Assembly: GCA_963989385.1 (NCBI GenBank)
Contig: OZ022500.1
Span: forward strand, 20,660,460 to 20,724,459
DNA: 64,000 nucleotides
Origin: Ctena decussata
Taxonomy: Eukaryota > Mollusca > Bivalvia > Lucinida > Lucinidae
Direction of reading: 5' to 3'
Part shown: in pieces, positions 1 through 11,820 of the stretch
How positions within the stretch are numbered: position 1 is the first letter of the stretch
Layout: each line of letters opens with the position of its first letter
Position numbers and translations under genes: made by a program
The notes under the pieces: generated by a model
Told to the model about the DNA's origin: nothing
What the model saw: only the letters and a program-made list of their open reading frames with translations
Database searches by the model: none

Positions 1-286
1 CAAGAATACGAATACTCCTTAGACCGTCCACTTTGTTAAATGTATTCCAACATGTTTTGAGTCTAGCTCCTTCATATGTGCATCCAAACTTTTTTTTATT
101 TTTTGAAACTCAAAACAACAGTATGATCTACACTTCAAGAAATCAAAAGGCGAATGAATAAATGGAGCAGGAACAAAAAAGATTGTTTTTGTGCAAAAGA
201 GCATTGATCTTTGATGTAGTCTCTAGGGACAAGCAATGGAGCCAGTAATGGACATTTTTCAAGAAAACTGACAGCAGTCTAAGCCG

Positions 287-383
287 GTTAGAAGTCATTA
301 AGAAATTTCTTCACATTTAGAATCTGCTACGCTCCGCTTCGCAGATTCTAAATTGTGAAGAAATTTCTTAATAACTTCTAACC
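287..383. repeat. 97-bp palindrome (foldback)
   Basis: The two arms (about 287-330 and 340-383) are near-perfect reverse complements around a short GC-rich centre rich in CGCT/CTCCG. No coding potential. The surrounding bases 1-781 show no gene that I can recognise. Likely a small foldback element. Confidence 0.75.
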
Positions 384-781
384 TATACTAAGGCGCCGTT
401 TCATCCTTAAATCTTACACCGGAGCCAATTTGCGGCGGTGTAGACATTTGTGAACAAAGACACAGTGTTCTGAGCTAAAAGATTGCTGCCGTGATAAATG
501 TAAATGTGCTTTTGACGCCGTCAAAACTGGCATTCACAAAACAATTGAGACTGAGCAAAAGTCATCGTTAACGAATTGTTCGAAGATCTTGAACCAAACT
601 GCAATGGCGTGGCCTCTAAATGACCAGAACACTTTCAAGCAATGTGTTGCTGTAATTGCTGTAAATTGGCGCTATTCCAGCAGATTCAACCACAACAGGT
701 TCATTCTGACGTCAGTTTTTAAACCATTAAAAAGAGCCTCTCGACATCAGCAATATTGAAATAAAAGTTTCTCTTCTCTAA

Positions 782-3068
782 TGCCCCAGTCACACACACA
801 CATTACGGATAGGGCGGATAGTTGCGGATAAAATCCTCAGTTTATCCGCAGAATGTGTGGGCGTGGCTTATTCTTATTTAATTAATTTACGGATATAGTT
901 ACCAATAAATGCGGATAGATACGGATAGGTACGAACTACTAACCTTCTGTTACCTTCTGTAACCTTTAGATGCGGATAAATACCTTCAAATGCGGACTGT
1001 TGCGCATACCTAGCGGATAGAAGAATAGAAAAGATTTACTGCGACGTCCACATATGTGTCTACTCCTTGTATGCTCCAGTCACACACACACATACGGATG
1101 GTGCGGATACTACGGATGGCCTGTCCGTATCTATCCGTTTTATCCGTAATGGATCCGTATCAGATCCGCAGAGTCCGTAACTGTCCGTATCATATCCGCA
1201 GAGTCCGCAGGATCCGCGTCGAAATTTTGAAAAGTTTCAAAATTCGGGCGCGGATGAGTAAACCGTAATGGTGCGTTACTCAACGCATATATCCGCATCT
1301 GTCCCTATCTTATCCGTGTCGCATACGTATCTATTCCGTATCTTGTCCGTTAATGAAACTATCATTCCGCAGTCCCACTCCAAGTTGAGGACCGATACGG
1401 TTTCATGCGGATCTTTTACGGAAGTTACGGATCTCGTTCGGCGTACTGTAACGGACTGTTTTCTACGGTAACGTTTCAATACAAAAAGCTTGCGTTCCAA
1501 TACTGACAGATACCTACAGGATGGTTTGGAGAGGCGGATGTACGGCAGCAACACCAGTAGGAGAGGTGGGGGGGGTGCGAAGAGACAGAGGCTATATCTC
1601 AAGCTCTACTACAACAGAAAGGCCGGGTCGGTGCAATGGCAGTGACGTATGGTGCAGTTATGGTGCGATGTTATGTTTCTTATTTGTAACATTGGGGTAA
1701 TCTTTTCATGAACTTGCCAATGGCAAAAGTAGGGCCATCATTTCATAAACTTATTTGACTCTTATCAATTCGAATACGTTGTCCAATATAGGACAAAGTA
1801 ATTCTTTTATTAATTCCAATTAGTTGTCCAATATAGGACAAAGTTTAATGCTGAAATGAAGCAATTAATATCTACTGGTCAGGCTTGAGTAGCCGAAACT
1901 TCGAAGATGGCCCATGTTCCTTCTTTCGAATGTGTTCTGTGCTCTTGAATGAACTCTTTTAGATTTCTATTTCACTTCAGTGCCACTGATGTCGTGTCGT
2001 GCGGCGACCGTAAAACGTCTCCCCGTACGTGATCTATAGTGGAGATTATATATGTTTCCTTTGAGGTCAAGAAAATAGTCTGAGAAATCAGGTTTTTTTT
2101 ATTGGTTTAGATTTATAGTCTAGATTATTGCTGTTTTTCTTTTAGACCTATTATGGTACTAATCAGTCTTTGAATTTACTGCCTTATCAAAATTAAGAAA
2201 TTACATTATGCTTTCTCTGGTTTTCGTAACCAAATTATATTAGGGTCACTGAAGCGGTTGGAGTAGCCGAATTCTCGAAGTATGGTCCATGTACCTTCCT
2301 TCGAATGTGTGCAGTGTTCTTGAATGATTAGAATAGTATCTACTTTATCAACTGCCGACTAACTATCTATATCAACCAAGCAGTGAATGAGTACCTTTTT
2401 CAAATCAGGGAAGGACAAGGCAGCGAAAGGAGAGAGATGGGCTTCGCCTTTCATATGCTGTAACCAAGATATATTGACCCTAACCACCTACCCCCATCCT
2501 CCTCCTCCCCCAGGCCACCGTCCCTACGGCGATTAGGCTATAGGAAACCTTTACCTTTACCCAATTTATAGGTTGGATCAAGGTATGCAGGTCTAAATAA
2601 AAAATAATCCTTCATGAGCACAGAACACTAAACACATTCGAGAGAAGGAGCATTGGCCATACTTCGAGGTTACGATTACTAGAGCCTCACATGACCCATA
2701 ACTTCCGTAGCTAAAAGTAAAGATCCGTATGAAACCGTATCAGTCTTCAACTTGGGACTGCGGAATGATGGGTTCAGTTACGGATAAGATACGGAATAAA
2801 TACGGATGAGACACGGATTAGATATGGATAGATGCAGATAAATGCGTTCAGTTACGGACTTTAACGGGTTACTCATCCGCGTCCGAATTTTGAACCTTTT
2901 CAAAATTTCGACGCGGGTCCTGCGGACCCTGCGAATATGATTCGGACAGTAACGGACTCTGCGGATGCGATACGGATCCATTACGGATTAAATGGATAGA
3001 TACGAATAGATACGGACGGGTCATCCATAGCATCCGCAGAATCCGTATATGTGTGTGTGACTGGGGCA
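782..3068. mobile_element. Non-autonomous TIR DNA transposon, PIF/Harbinger-like
   Basis: The left end at 782 starts TGCCCCAGTCACACACACAC and the right end at 3068 is its inverse, ending GTGACTGGGGCA. Both are flanked by a TAA trinucleotide (779-781 and 3069-3071), the target-site duplication type of PIF/Harbinger elements. Long inner arms match in inverted orientation: 1072 to about 1440 pairs with about 2700-3068. They are dense in CCGTATC/GGATAC-type hexamers. A second left-end-like copy begins at 1072, so the element may be nested or internally duplicated. No transposase ORF is present. The superfamily call rests on TSD length only. Confidence 0.6.
1860..2690. repeat. Dispersed repeat copies (related to 28.8-29.7 kb)
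   Basis: Blocks near 1865-1960, 2265-2320 and 2610-2690 share a segment containing CGAAACTTCGAAG, CCATGTTCCTTCTTTCGAA and CTTGAATGA. The same segment occurs in reverse orientation in the tandem units at 28.8-29.7 kb. The block at 2000-2045 (ACCGTAAAACGTCTCCCCG) likewise matches 29110-29145 inverted. It lies inside the TIR element, so the element carries captured or shared repeat sequence. Confidence 0.5.
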
Positions 3069-3071
3069 TAA

Positions 3072-4155
3072 GTGCGCATAAAGATCAGTGCATATCCACA
3101 GATTTTGTCAATTTCCGTCATAACGTAAACTTGACGCCTCAATTCAAATCTTGAGAGGTTCTGGTCGGTGCATTAAAACAAGTGGATTGCATGTGGTAAT
3201 CTTTTTGCATGACATTGTTTCCCAAATTGTCAGTAATAAAGTGCACAAAGATTCGAGTCGAAACGTCAATTGATAATGTTTAAAATGGCGGTTGAATTTT
3301 TCGGCAAATTAACGTCAAACTAACGTGCCCCATTGCCGGCTTCTTATGCGTTTATTTGCAAAACCAATTACGGTTTTCTTGTTCAAGGACCATTTAAAAC
3401 CTTTTAAAAGCATTTTGACAATTTTCTTTGTTTAATTGTTTGTCAGCCCGCGCAAAGATTGAATTCATTTAAAGTGACATCAAACGTGCGTTATTAAGTC
3501 ACCTGTTTTGTCCAAGTTCGATGTAATCACAGTCTCCTAACTTAAACTAACTATATGCGATCACCAACCTGGGAATACTATCCCTAAAGAAAATTTCACA
3601 ACCCTTTGGAAAAAATGCTAATTTATTTCTCTGAGTATATAATGTTCTACCCCTTATTGTTGCGAAACCACAAATGGAAAATTATACAAAACTAGTCTAT
3701 CCGATTAAATACATTTTAAAGAAAAAAATTGAAAAGATAAAACAAAAGAAAAGTTAAAGGAATCTCCAGAAATTATAAAATGTATACAGTTTTTCAGCTT
3801 TCTCCCTATCCTTTTCTTCCACATTTTTTTCCTCACACGTGAAGTGGAAACGATTTTCTATTACCTATATAATTTTGCAGATTTTTAGTTTCTTTTTGTA
3901 TCTTTCAGCCCTACCCTTCTGAGACTCCACGATGGGCACAGACTGTTGAAGAAACGTTTTTTATCACATGACGTCGCTGTTATTCAATGGATAACGTCGT
4001 GTCATAAAAATCATATGATCACACGTGTAATAACACTTTGGCGCGTAAACGTAACGTCATTGACAACGTCCATGTCAACAATGCATTTTCTTATTGAAGT
4101 AATGTTTCTTTTGAAGGCGAAAAATCCCGTTCTAAAGGGTCATATTATAAACAAA
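3072..4155. other. Intergenic/intronic sequence, no gene seen
   Basis: AT-rich unique-looking sequence with short A and T tracts. The only long ORF (3946-4233 +) runs into the palindrome at 4156 and resembles no family I know. It is probably intron of gene A, upstream of the exon at 4428. I looked for the counterpart of gene B exon 6 here and did not find it. Confidence 0.5.
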
Positions 4156-4248
4156 ATCTTACACTCGTGGTCATTTCCTATGAAATTTATGAAACTCGCC
4201 GAAGGGTCGTTTCATAAATTTCATATGAAATGACCACGAGTGTAAGAT
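4156..4248. repeat. 93-bp palindrome
   Basis: Arms beginning ATCTTACACTCGTGGTCATT and ending in the inverse are near perfect around a CGCCGAAGGG centre. It lies 180 bp upstream of a gene A exon. Confidence 0.85.
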
Positions 4249-4427
4249 CCTCTATATCAACGTTAACGCCACATCGATGCAAAGTTGTTCCTGCGTTTTC
4301 TGTCTGCTAGGTCTGTTTCTGTGGACTCCTTAGAAAAAAAATTGCCCTTTTTCTTCTCTTTGTAAGACTTTGTCGAATCCATCGAAGCTCCCACGCACAC
4401 TCAGTTCTACATTTTTGCATCTTTTAG

Positions 4428-4594
4428 GTATGATCGACAGTTCTGGAATGCGAATGAAATTGACGTCAAAGCTACGTCAGCATGACATATCCTCAATGAC
4501 AATTGTACACACTGTCACTTACTACCAGGTGATTCCGCCACATGAGACTGCGTTCGTCAGCAGAGCGTACTGCGCTGAGCAGTGTACTACTAAC
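4428..4594 (+). CDS. MOXD1: Gene A exon (matches gene B exon 7)
   Basis: Acceptor CATCTTTTAG before 4428 and donor GTGAGT after 4594. The exon is 167 nt, entering in phase 1 and leaving in phase 0. It encodes MIDSSGMRMKL...VIPPHETAFVSRAYC...EQCTTN, part of the C-terminal copper monooxygenase domain. Length and phases equal those of gene B exon 7. Confidence 0.9.
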
Positions 4595-4609
4595 GTGAGT
4601 CACAATTTT

Positions 4610-4845
4610 GAGCCGCGCCACGAGAAAACCAACAATGTGGTTGTGCGCCCAGCGCAGACTCTGATCAGTCGGGACATCCTCCCAGTCTGATCAGACTCTT
4701 CGCTAAGCGCTTAAAGGGTAGCTAAGGGACTGAGCTACCTTCATGCGGACAGCGAAGACTCTGATCAGACTGGGCGGATGCCCAGGCTGGTCTGACTCTG
4801 CGCTGGGCGCACCACCACTTTGTTCGTTTTCTAATGTCGTGGCTC
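4610..4845. mobile_element. Palindromic MITE, GAGCCGCGAC family, copy 1
   Basis: Starts GAGCCGCGCCACGAGAAAAC and ends with the inverse (ATGTCGTGGCTC). The arms fold along the whole element and include CAGCGCAGACTC and TGATCAGACTGGGC blocks. It begins 15 bp after the donor of the exon ending at 4594. Other copies are at 23205, 31676 and partial ones at 35798 and 36924. Confidence 0.85.
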
Positions 4846-5222
4846 AAATGTCGTTGCTATCTTCAATTTATTTGCTGCTTACTACATTACTACATTTACT
4901 TGGAGCTCAGTTCTTCACAAGCTGGGAGCGCGACTGGTTGTCTGTCACAACACTGTGTTTGAATAGTGTTTTTGTCTTTTTTTATTACAATAAAGAGGCT
5001 TTCCTCTATACAAAACAGCGGATTTTTAAGTGGTTTTAATGGACTTTTCAATTGTATGCATATTGTTGTAAATGAACAATTAAAATTTTGATGTACCTCT
5101 TTACAGTAAAAAAATTATCCTGTTAATGTCTAGCGTCCCATAAATCTGAGAAAAAAAACAACAACTAATTAATAAAATCATATCAGAATCAGCTGGATCT
5201 GTTACCTTGCAGGCACACAAGG

Positions 5223-5293
5223 TTGAATCAATATTGAATCAATCTTGATTCAACGCCATGACGTTGAATCAAGATTGATTCAGTATTGATTCA
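5223..5293. repeat. 71-bp palindrome of GATTCA repeats
   Basis: Each arm is built of repeated TTGAATCAATATTGAATCAA-like blocks, inverted around CCATGA. Small intronic foldback. Confidence 0.8.
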
Positions 5294-6121
5294 GCGCTGT
5301 GTGTCCATTTGGTTAGGCATTAATGAGTTTATAAAATATAACAACGTAAAATGAGAAACTTTCTCAGATTTCAAAGTCCATTCGATTGGCCACCTTACGC
5401 CAAGTGCGTATCGTAATTGATTGTTCTGGTTTAACGGCCCTATGAGACAGTATCTCAGTCTATATCGGGCCGTCTCCCAGAGAGAGGGAGAAAGAAGAGA
5501 AATGAGAGACGAGAGAAAAAAGGTCCAAACAACCCCCAACCGCACCTACTGCAAACACAGTAGGCCCTTGTCCTACCATTATCCAAATCAGTAGGACGCC
5601 CCGGCACTGGAAGTTATAAACAGCACCATCGCACCACCCGACCACCCCGGCGTATCGTAAATACTAAAAGCATTGTGCGCAACCGCTCAGATTGATCAAA
5701 GTCTTTGCTATACAGAAATTTACACTTTTTACTTGTTAAGAACAAATATTTACATTATCAGTGTAGAGCTTTCTGTTAACCCAATTAAGTGATGCGGGCG
5801 TCAATGTTGTTTAAAAGTCAATAATTACATTGTATCACGCGCTTCAGAGTGACAGCTTATCTCGCTAACTAGCACGTGAAATCTACAACATTCCATGTAC
5901 TTGAATGGCTAGTAAACATTGAGTGACAGCCCGCTACGCCTACTTGCACGCGAAATCTACAGCAGGAGGTGGAATTTACTGGTAGGCAGTGACAATGCGG
6001 CTGTTCCAAACCATTGCTAAATTCGGCCGTTAATGTTTTTTAAACAATCTTTATATATGTATTTCTTAATTTTGTTTATCTTTTTATTGATCAAAAGCAT
6101 CGTTTAATAATATAAATATAA
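5294..6121. other. Gene A intron, no gene seen
   Basis: No exon or RNA gene recognised. A short imperfect direct duplication is visible: AGTGACAGC...CACGTGAAATCTACA near 5850-5895 recurs near 5922-5955. Confidence 0.4.
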
Positions 6122-6383
6122 GGAATGAATGTTATTTTTTAAACGTTTACTGAAGTATAAACTACATCGGGTCACGAGCAAAGTTTACGTAAACCCCTTC
6201 GGGGTTCACTTACTTTGCTCGTGACCCGATGTAGTTTATACTTCAGTAAACGTTTACTGAAGTATAAACTACATCGGGTCACGAGCAAAGTTTACGTAAA
6301 CCCCTTCGGGGTTCACTTACTTTGCTCGTGACCCGATGTAGTTTATACTTCAGTAAACGTTAAAAAAATAACATTCATTCCTT
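6122..6383. repeat. Nested foldback with two identical 107-bp hairpins
   Basis: Outer arms (6122-6143 GGAATGAATGTTATTTTTTA; inverse at 6362-6383) enclose two tandem units, 6144-6250 and 6251-6357, identical base for base. Each unit is a long hairpin with tip AAACCCCTTCGGGGTT. It lies 104 bp upstream of the exon at 6488. Confidence 0.9.
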
Positions 6384-6487
6384 AATTATGCTCTCATCCG
6401 TGACCATGTTCGGCAAAGAGATGGTGTGTGCACTAAATGGCCATAATGATTTTATCTTTACGGTTTTATCTTCTTGTGTTGTTTCAG

Positions 6488-6673
6488 GCAGAGGTAGAGA
6501 ACAACCAGGAACAGACCGTTATCGCAGGGTTCCTCCACGCCCACTTACTCGGAACTGGAATCACACTCAGACATTTCAGAAACGGTGTAGAAATTGAGCC
6601 TATGATGGATGACCCGAATTACGATTTCTTTTTTCAAGAAATGCGACCAATACGAAACCGCACTGTCAAATCG
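6488..6673 (+). CDS. MOXD1: Gene A exon with HxH copper site (matches gene B exon 8)
   Basis: Encodes FLHAHLLGTGITLRHF...PMMDDPNYDFFFQE; H-A-H is the copper-binding pair of the second (CuM/CuB) site. Donor GTACTC follows 6673. Two acceptors are possible. The pyrimidine-rich TTGTGTTGTTTCAG at 6487 adds AEVE. A weaker AG at 6498-6499 gives exactly the 58 codons of gene B exon 8. Both keep the frame. Confidence 0.9.
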
Positions 6674-6691
6674 GTACTCAGCTCAGTTCTG

Positions 6692-7376
6692 ATATTCACA
6701 GTATCCGAACTCTCTGTACCAGCTCTTCCGGTTTTCATAGCATCGCATCGAGAGTACAAACATTCGCTTATAACCAGTAGTCGGAAATCATTATGTTTTG
6801 AGATTTTATCCGGCATTTGCTGCGTCATTTAACGTTATTCAGCTTCGGAAATGTAAATAGGTAAGTTTAATATAATTTGCTCTTCGGTTTTTTACTTTAT
6901 TTCCCTGTACAATGCCTTGTATGGGTGGATAGTAAACGGTACAGTATTCAAATCGCCCTTGGCATGATTCTAAAACCATTTTGAGCCTTTTCTTACATGT
7001 TTTATAAGAAAAAATCTTTGAAATAAACGGAAGGCGTTATCAATCTACAATTTGTTAGTTTTGATAATAGGATGATAGCAAGGTTTTGCACGACACAAAC
7101 TCGTGTTAAATTACGCTCTTCGGAATAAAATTTCTGTGACGGCCATGAGGTTTTCATTGTCCAGGGTAATAAAGTGAAAGACCAAAGAGCAAATTATATT
7201 AACCTTACCTCTGTACATTTTCGAAGCTGAATAACTACAAATGGCAAAGCAGATTCCGGATAAATTCTCAAAACATAATGATTTCCGACTACTGGTTATA
7301 AGCGAACTTTGTACTCTCGATTCAACGCTATGAAAACCAGAAGAGATGGTACAGTGAGTTCGGATACTGTGATATT
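6692..7376. mobile_element. Long inverted-repeat MITE
   Basis: Arms of about 200 bp (about 6692-6900 and 7170-7376) pair end to end. The left end contains ATTCACAGTATCCGAACTC and the right end its inverse GAGTTCGGATACTGTGAT. Non-coding. The left end lies only 18 bp past the exon donor at 6674. Confidence 0.8.
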
Positions 7377-7783
7377 TACAAAGACAGTAGAACCCCTTTA
7401 CAACGCTATTTATTTTAATGCCATTCATTACAACGCCACAACAGGCACATGACGTCAAAATAACGTCGTACTGACGTCGATGTGATGTGATGACACCGCA
7501 AAGACGTCAGACAGACGTCATTTTGACGCCGCTGGGACTGCTTATTATAATGTTATTTTATAAAAACTTTCACGTTCTGAAGAAATGTAAGAGACACCAC
7601 CAAAGACAGTGAATTTGAAAAAGGACCTGGTATAATAAGGCCCATATTTGGCCCCCAGAAAACTGATTTTCCAAAAGTCCTATTTCGATAATAAAAATAT
7701 ATTCATAGGAAAACGTTCAAACCTTGAATGTAACAGCAACACACAAAATTAACCAGTTCTTGCACAAAATATTAGTGATTTTT
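7377..7783. other. Gene A intron, no gene seen
   Basis: AT-rich sequence with several GACGTC/TGACGTCA motifs at 7450-7525. No exon recognised. Confidence 0.4.
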
Positions 7784-10666
7784 AGCTCACCTGAGCCATA
7801 GGCTCAGGGTGAGCTATTGTGATCACCCAGTGTCCGTCGTCCGTCGTGCGTCGTGTGTCGTGCGTCGTCAACAATTTGTTTTAAATGACATCTTCTCTGA
7901 AACCGCTAGGCCTAGGGCTTTGATATTTGGTATGAAGCATTGTCTAGTGGACCTCTACCAAGTTTGTTCAAATGGTGGCCCCAGGGTCCAAAATGGCCCT
8001 GGGGCAGGGGGTCTTGGGTTCGAGACTAAAATATACTTAAAAATCTTCTTCTCCAGAACTGCATGGCTCAGATGCTTGAAATTTGGTATATAGTATTGCC
8101 TAGTGATCCGCTACCAAGTTTGTTCAAATGGTGGCCCCAGGGTCCAAAATGGCCCTGGGGCAGGGGGTCTTGGGTTCGAGACTAAAATATACTAAAAAAT
8201 CTTCTTCTCCAGAACTGCTTTGCTCAGATGCTTGAAATTTGGTATATAGTATTGCTTAGTGATCCTCTACCAAGTTTGTTCAAATGGTGGCCCCAGGGTC
8301 CAAAATGGCCCTGGGGCAGGGGGTCTTGGGTTCGAAAATAAAATATGCTTAAAAATCTTCTTCTCCAGAACTGCTTGGCTCAGACGCTTGAAATTTGGAA
8401 TGTAGCATTGCCTAGTGGTCCTCTACCAAGTTTGTTCAAATGGTGGCCCCAGGGTCCAAAATGTCCCTGGGGCAGGGAGTCCCAGGTTTGAACCAAAGAA
8501 ATACATAGAAAAATATTCAAAAATTTTCTTCTTCAGAACTGCTCTACTCAGATGTTTGAAATTTGGTATTTAGCATTGCCTAGTGGTCCTTCACCAAGTT
8601 TGTTCAAATGGTGGCCCCAGGGTCCAAAATGGCCCTGAGGCAGGGGGTCTTGGGTTCGAGACTAAAATATACTTAAAAATCTTCTCCTCCAGAACTGCTT
8701 GGCTCAGATGCTTGAAGTTTGGTATATAGTATTGCTTAGTGATCCTCTACCAAGTTTGTTCAAATGGTGGCCCCAGGGTCCAAAATGGCCCTGGGGCAGG
8801 GGGTCTTGGGTTCGAGACTAAAATATACTAAAAAATCTTCTTCTCCAGAACTGCTTTGCTCAGATGCTTGAAATTTGGTATATAGTATTGCTTAGTGATC
8901 CTCTACCAAGTTTGTTCAAATGGTGGCCCCAGGGTCCAAAATGGCCCTGGGGCAGGGGGTCTTGGGTTCGAAAATAAAATATGCTTAAAAATCTTCTTCT
9001 CCAGAACTGCTTGGCTCAGATGCTTGAAATTTTGAATGTAGCATTGCCTAGTGGTCCTCTACCAAGTTTGTTCAAATGGTGGCCCCAGGGTCCAAAATGG
9101 CCACGGGGCAGGGAGTCCCAGGTTTGAACCAAAGAAATACGTAGAAAAATATTCAAAAATTTTCTTCTTCAGAACTGCTCGACTTGAAATTTGGTATTTA
9201 GCATTGCCTAGTGGTCCTTCACCAAGTTTGTTCGAATGATGGCCCCAGGGTCCAAACTGGCCTGTCCCAGGAGGTTCTGGGTTTGAACCATAGAAAAACA
9301 TAGAAATATATTTAAAAATCTTCTTCTTTAGAACCCCAAGGCTCAGATGCTTGAAATTTTGTATGTAGCATTGCCTAATTGTCCTTTACCAAGTTTGTTC
9401 AAAAGGTGGTCCCAGGGTCCAAAATGGCCCCTTGGCATATAGTCCAAGGTTCGAACCATAGAAATGCAAAGAAAAATATTCAAAAATCTTCTTCTTCAGA
9501 ACAGCAAGCTTAGATGTTTGAAATTTGGTATGATGCATTGCCTAGTAGCCCTTTTCCAAGTTTGTTCAAATGGTGGCCCCAGGGTCCAAAATGGCCCTGC
9601 GGCACGGAGTCCTAGGTTTGAACATTAGAAATACATAGAAAATATTAAAAAATCTTCTTCTTCAGAACCACGTGGCTCATATGCTTGAAATTTGGTATTA
9701 AGCATTGCCTAGTAGTTTTTTTACCAAGTTTGTTCAATTGATGACCCCAGGGTCTAAAATGACCCCGCCCCAGGGAGTCCTGGGTTTGAGCCATAGAAAT
9801 ACATAGAAAACTATTGTGACGTGCCAACTCTCCTACCTTCAATTATCTACTATAGTAGATTTGCGCATAGCTTCGCATATATTCAATCTCTGACAGCTGC
9901 GTCAGGGAGTAAACTCTTTGGCTCAGTGGTTAGAGCATTGGACTATCTCCCGGGAGTTCCTTGTTCGAATCCCAGCAAACGTCCGGAATTTTTTCAGCTA
10001 TGCTTTGGTCTGTTTGTTGCGGCAGCAATGTCGTAAGAATATTCAAAAATCTTCTTCTTCAGAACCACTTGGCTCAGATGCTTGACATTTTGAATGTAGG
10101 ATTGCCTTATAGTCTTTTATCAAGTTTGTTTAAATGGTGGTCCCAGTGTCCAAAATTGCCCTGGGGCAGGGAGTCCATGGTTTGAACCATTGAAATACAT
10201 AGAAAAATATTCAAAACTCTTCTTCTTCAGATCCACTTGGCTCAGATGCTTGAAATTTTGTATGATGCATTGCCTGGTGGACTCCTACAAAGTTTGTGTA
10301 AATGGCGGCCTTGGGATCCAAATTGGCCCTGGGGTAGGGAGTCTTTGGTTCAGAATTAAAATATACTTAAAAATCTTCTTCTCCAGAACCCCATAATGTA
10401 GATGCTTGAAATTTGGTATGATGCATTGCCTAGTGGTCCTTTACCAAGTTTGTTAAAGTGATGGCACCAGGGTAAAAATGGCCCAGCCCCATGGGGTCCT
10501 TGGTTTGAACCATAGAAATACATAGAAAAATATTCAAAAAATCTTCTTCTTCAGCACCATTTGCAAATGGTTGCAAACTATCAGGTTTGTTCAAATGGTG
10601 ACCCTAGTTTGACCTTTAACCTTTTTGCTCAGGTGAGCGATTCAGGACCACTTGGCCCTCTTGTTG
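7784..10666 (+). mobile_element. Helentron-like (pearl/HINE-type) element 1
   Basis: The 5' end is a hairpin (AGCTCACCTGAGCC / GGCTCAGGGTGAGCT, 7785-7816), followed by a CGTCGTCCGTCGTGCGTCG stretch. Then comes a core of about 16 tandem units of 150-170 bp (7940-10600) containing CAAGTTTGTTCAAATGGTGG and AAAATCTTCTTCTCCAGAAC. The 3' end has CTCAGGTGAGC (10628-10638), the inverse of the 5' end, then a small GGACC...GGCCC hairpin and TCTTGTT. A 5' terminal motif whose inverse sits inward of a 3' hairpin is the asymmetric-terminus design described for Helentrons and the bivalve pearl elements. No Rep/helicase is encoded. A SINE interrupts the core near 9815-10036. It sits in a gene A intron. Confidence 0.65.
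9815..10036 (+). mobile_element. tRNA-derived SINE inside Helentron-like element 1
   Basis: It interrupts the tandem pattern. It contains an A box (TGGCTCAGTGGTTAGAGC, 9919-9936) and a B box (GTTCGAATCCC, 9963-9973) in the correct order and spacing for a pol III promoter. The ends are approximate, set by where the Helentron-like unit breaks and resumes. Confidence 0.6.
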
Positions 10667-11808
10667 TCTTTAGCATACCCTAGTCATGCGACTCCTGGCG
10701 TTGCGTTCCGCTCAGCTACACTGTTAAGTAGCGGTAGTGTAACGATAACAGATTCTAGGGCCCTACATATTTTGTAGGTCTATAACATACCCATACCCCC
10801 GACGGATTTTGACGAAAATGATGAGTTTTGTAGCCTTTGCGGCTTTCAAAATATATGAGCCCAGCCTCCAGCACGCTTATATTTTGTATACAGACAATAC
10901 ATGTCATGTAAATATTAAATACATATGCTGAAGACCTGGCTCTGTGTTTATCTTTTACTTTTTGTTACCAAACTGGCAGCGTTTGGGACATTTTCACTGT
11001 TTTTTCAACATTAGAATGCCCACAACTCCGATCATAGACAAAATGAACATGTGTTGTGAGTATTCATTTTCTTAGTTAGAACACAAGGAATAATTTGATA
11101 CACATTTATTTTGATCTGTTGGAATTTTCGGTTAGCGTCTCTGTACTTGCTAAGTTGAGTGGGTGGGGTACCTGGAGATTCCTTGTGCAGTGCACAGGTA
11201 ATTAGCAGCGCTATCTAACGTATACGCATTTCATCAAAAGCCTATTATTGAGAGCTTCCAAAAGCTATTGTAAATGGCTTATTTCTTGGAAGGAAAATGT
11301 ATTATACTCAAATTTTCTTCAAATTTTCCTTCATGTTAATTGAAACAACACAGGCATGTCAGAAAACATGCTATTCTGAGAATTAACAAAGATGAAACTT
11401 ATTAACTCTGCTTGTTCCCATACGCACAATTAATTACAATAGAAACCATGCAGTTTTAAGAGAATTTTAATGGGGCCCAAAAACGGCCCTGATCATACCT
11501 GGTCCTTTAATAAACATTTGAACGTTCTTTGAACGTTTGATTTAAAGGCCCCATGGCTCTATCAGCATGAAAAATTTTATCGCGAGGTATCGCTGCAAGC
11601 TTCTCACAATAGTTTTGTAATTGTAAATGACCGTGATTAGCCAGCTTTAAAACACTAAAACATCATTCAGTTTTACATAAATATGGTTTGAAAACTTATT
11701 TGGGTCATTTTAGTTGGCAACTAAAATGACCTACTTTCGATTTCATAAAATGGTGAAAATACAATGTACAGGCGGGAGTCCCACTTACTATCCCGCCTAT
11801 GTTTATAT
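10667..11808. other. Gene A intron, no gene seen
   Basis: No exon, RNA gene or clear repeat family recognised. There is a short palindrome around AACGTTCTTTGAACGTT (11521-11538). Confidence 0.4.
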
Positions 11809-11820
11809 AGCATTGCTAGA

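Noticed and set aside
3890..3990. Gene A exon 6 behind TATCTTTCAG at 3908
   Set aside because: The frame after this acceptor does not match the PFYFPENTGF pattern and soon meets a stop.
9918..9976. Isolated tRNA gene
   Set aside because: It has A and B boxes but lies in a ~220-bp insertion within a Helentron-like array; best read as a SINE.
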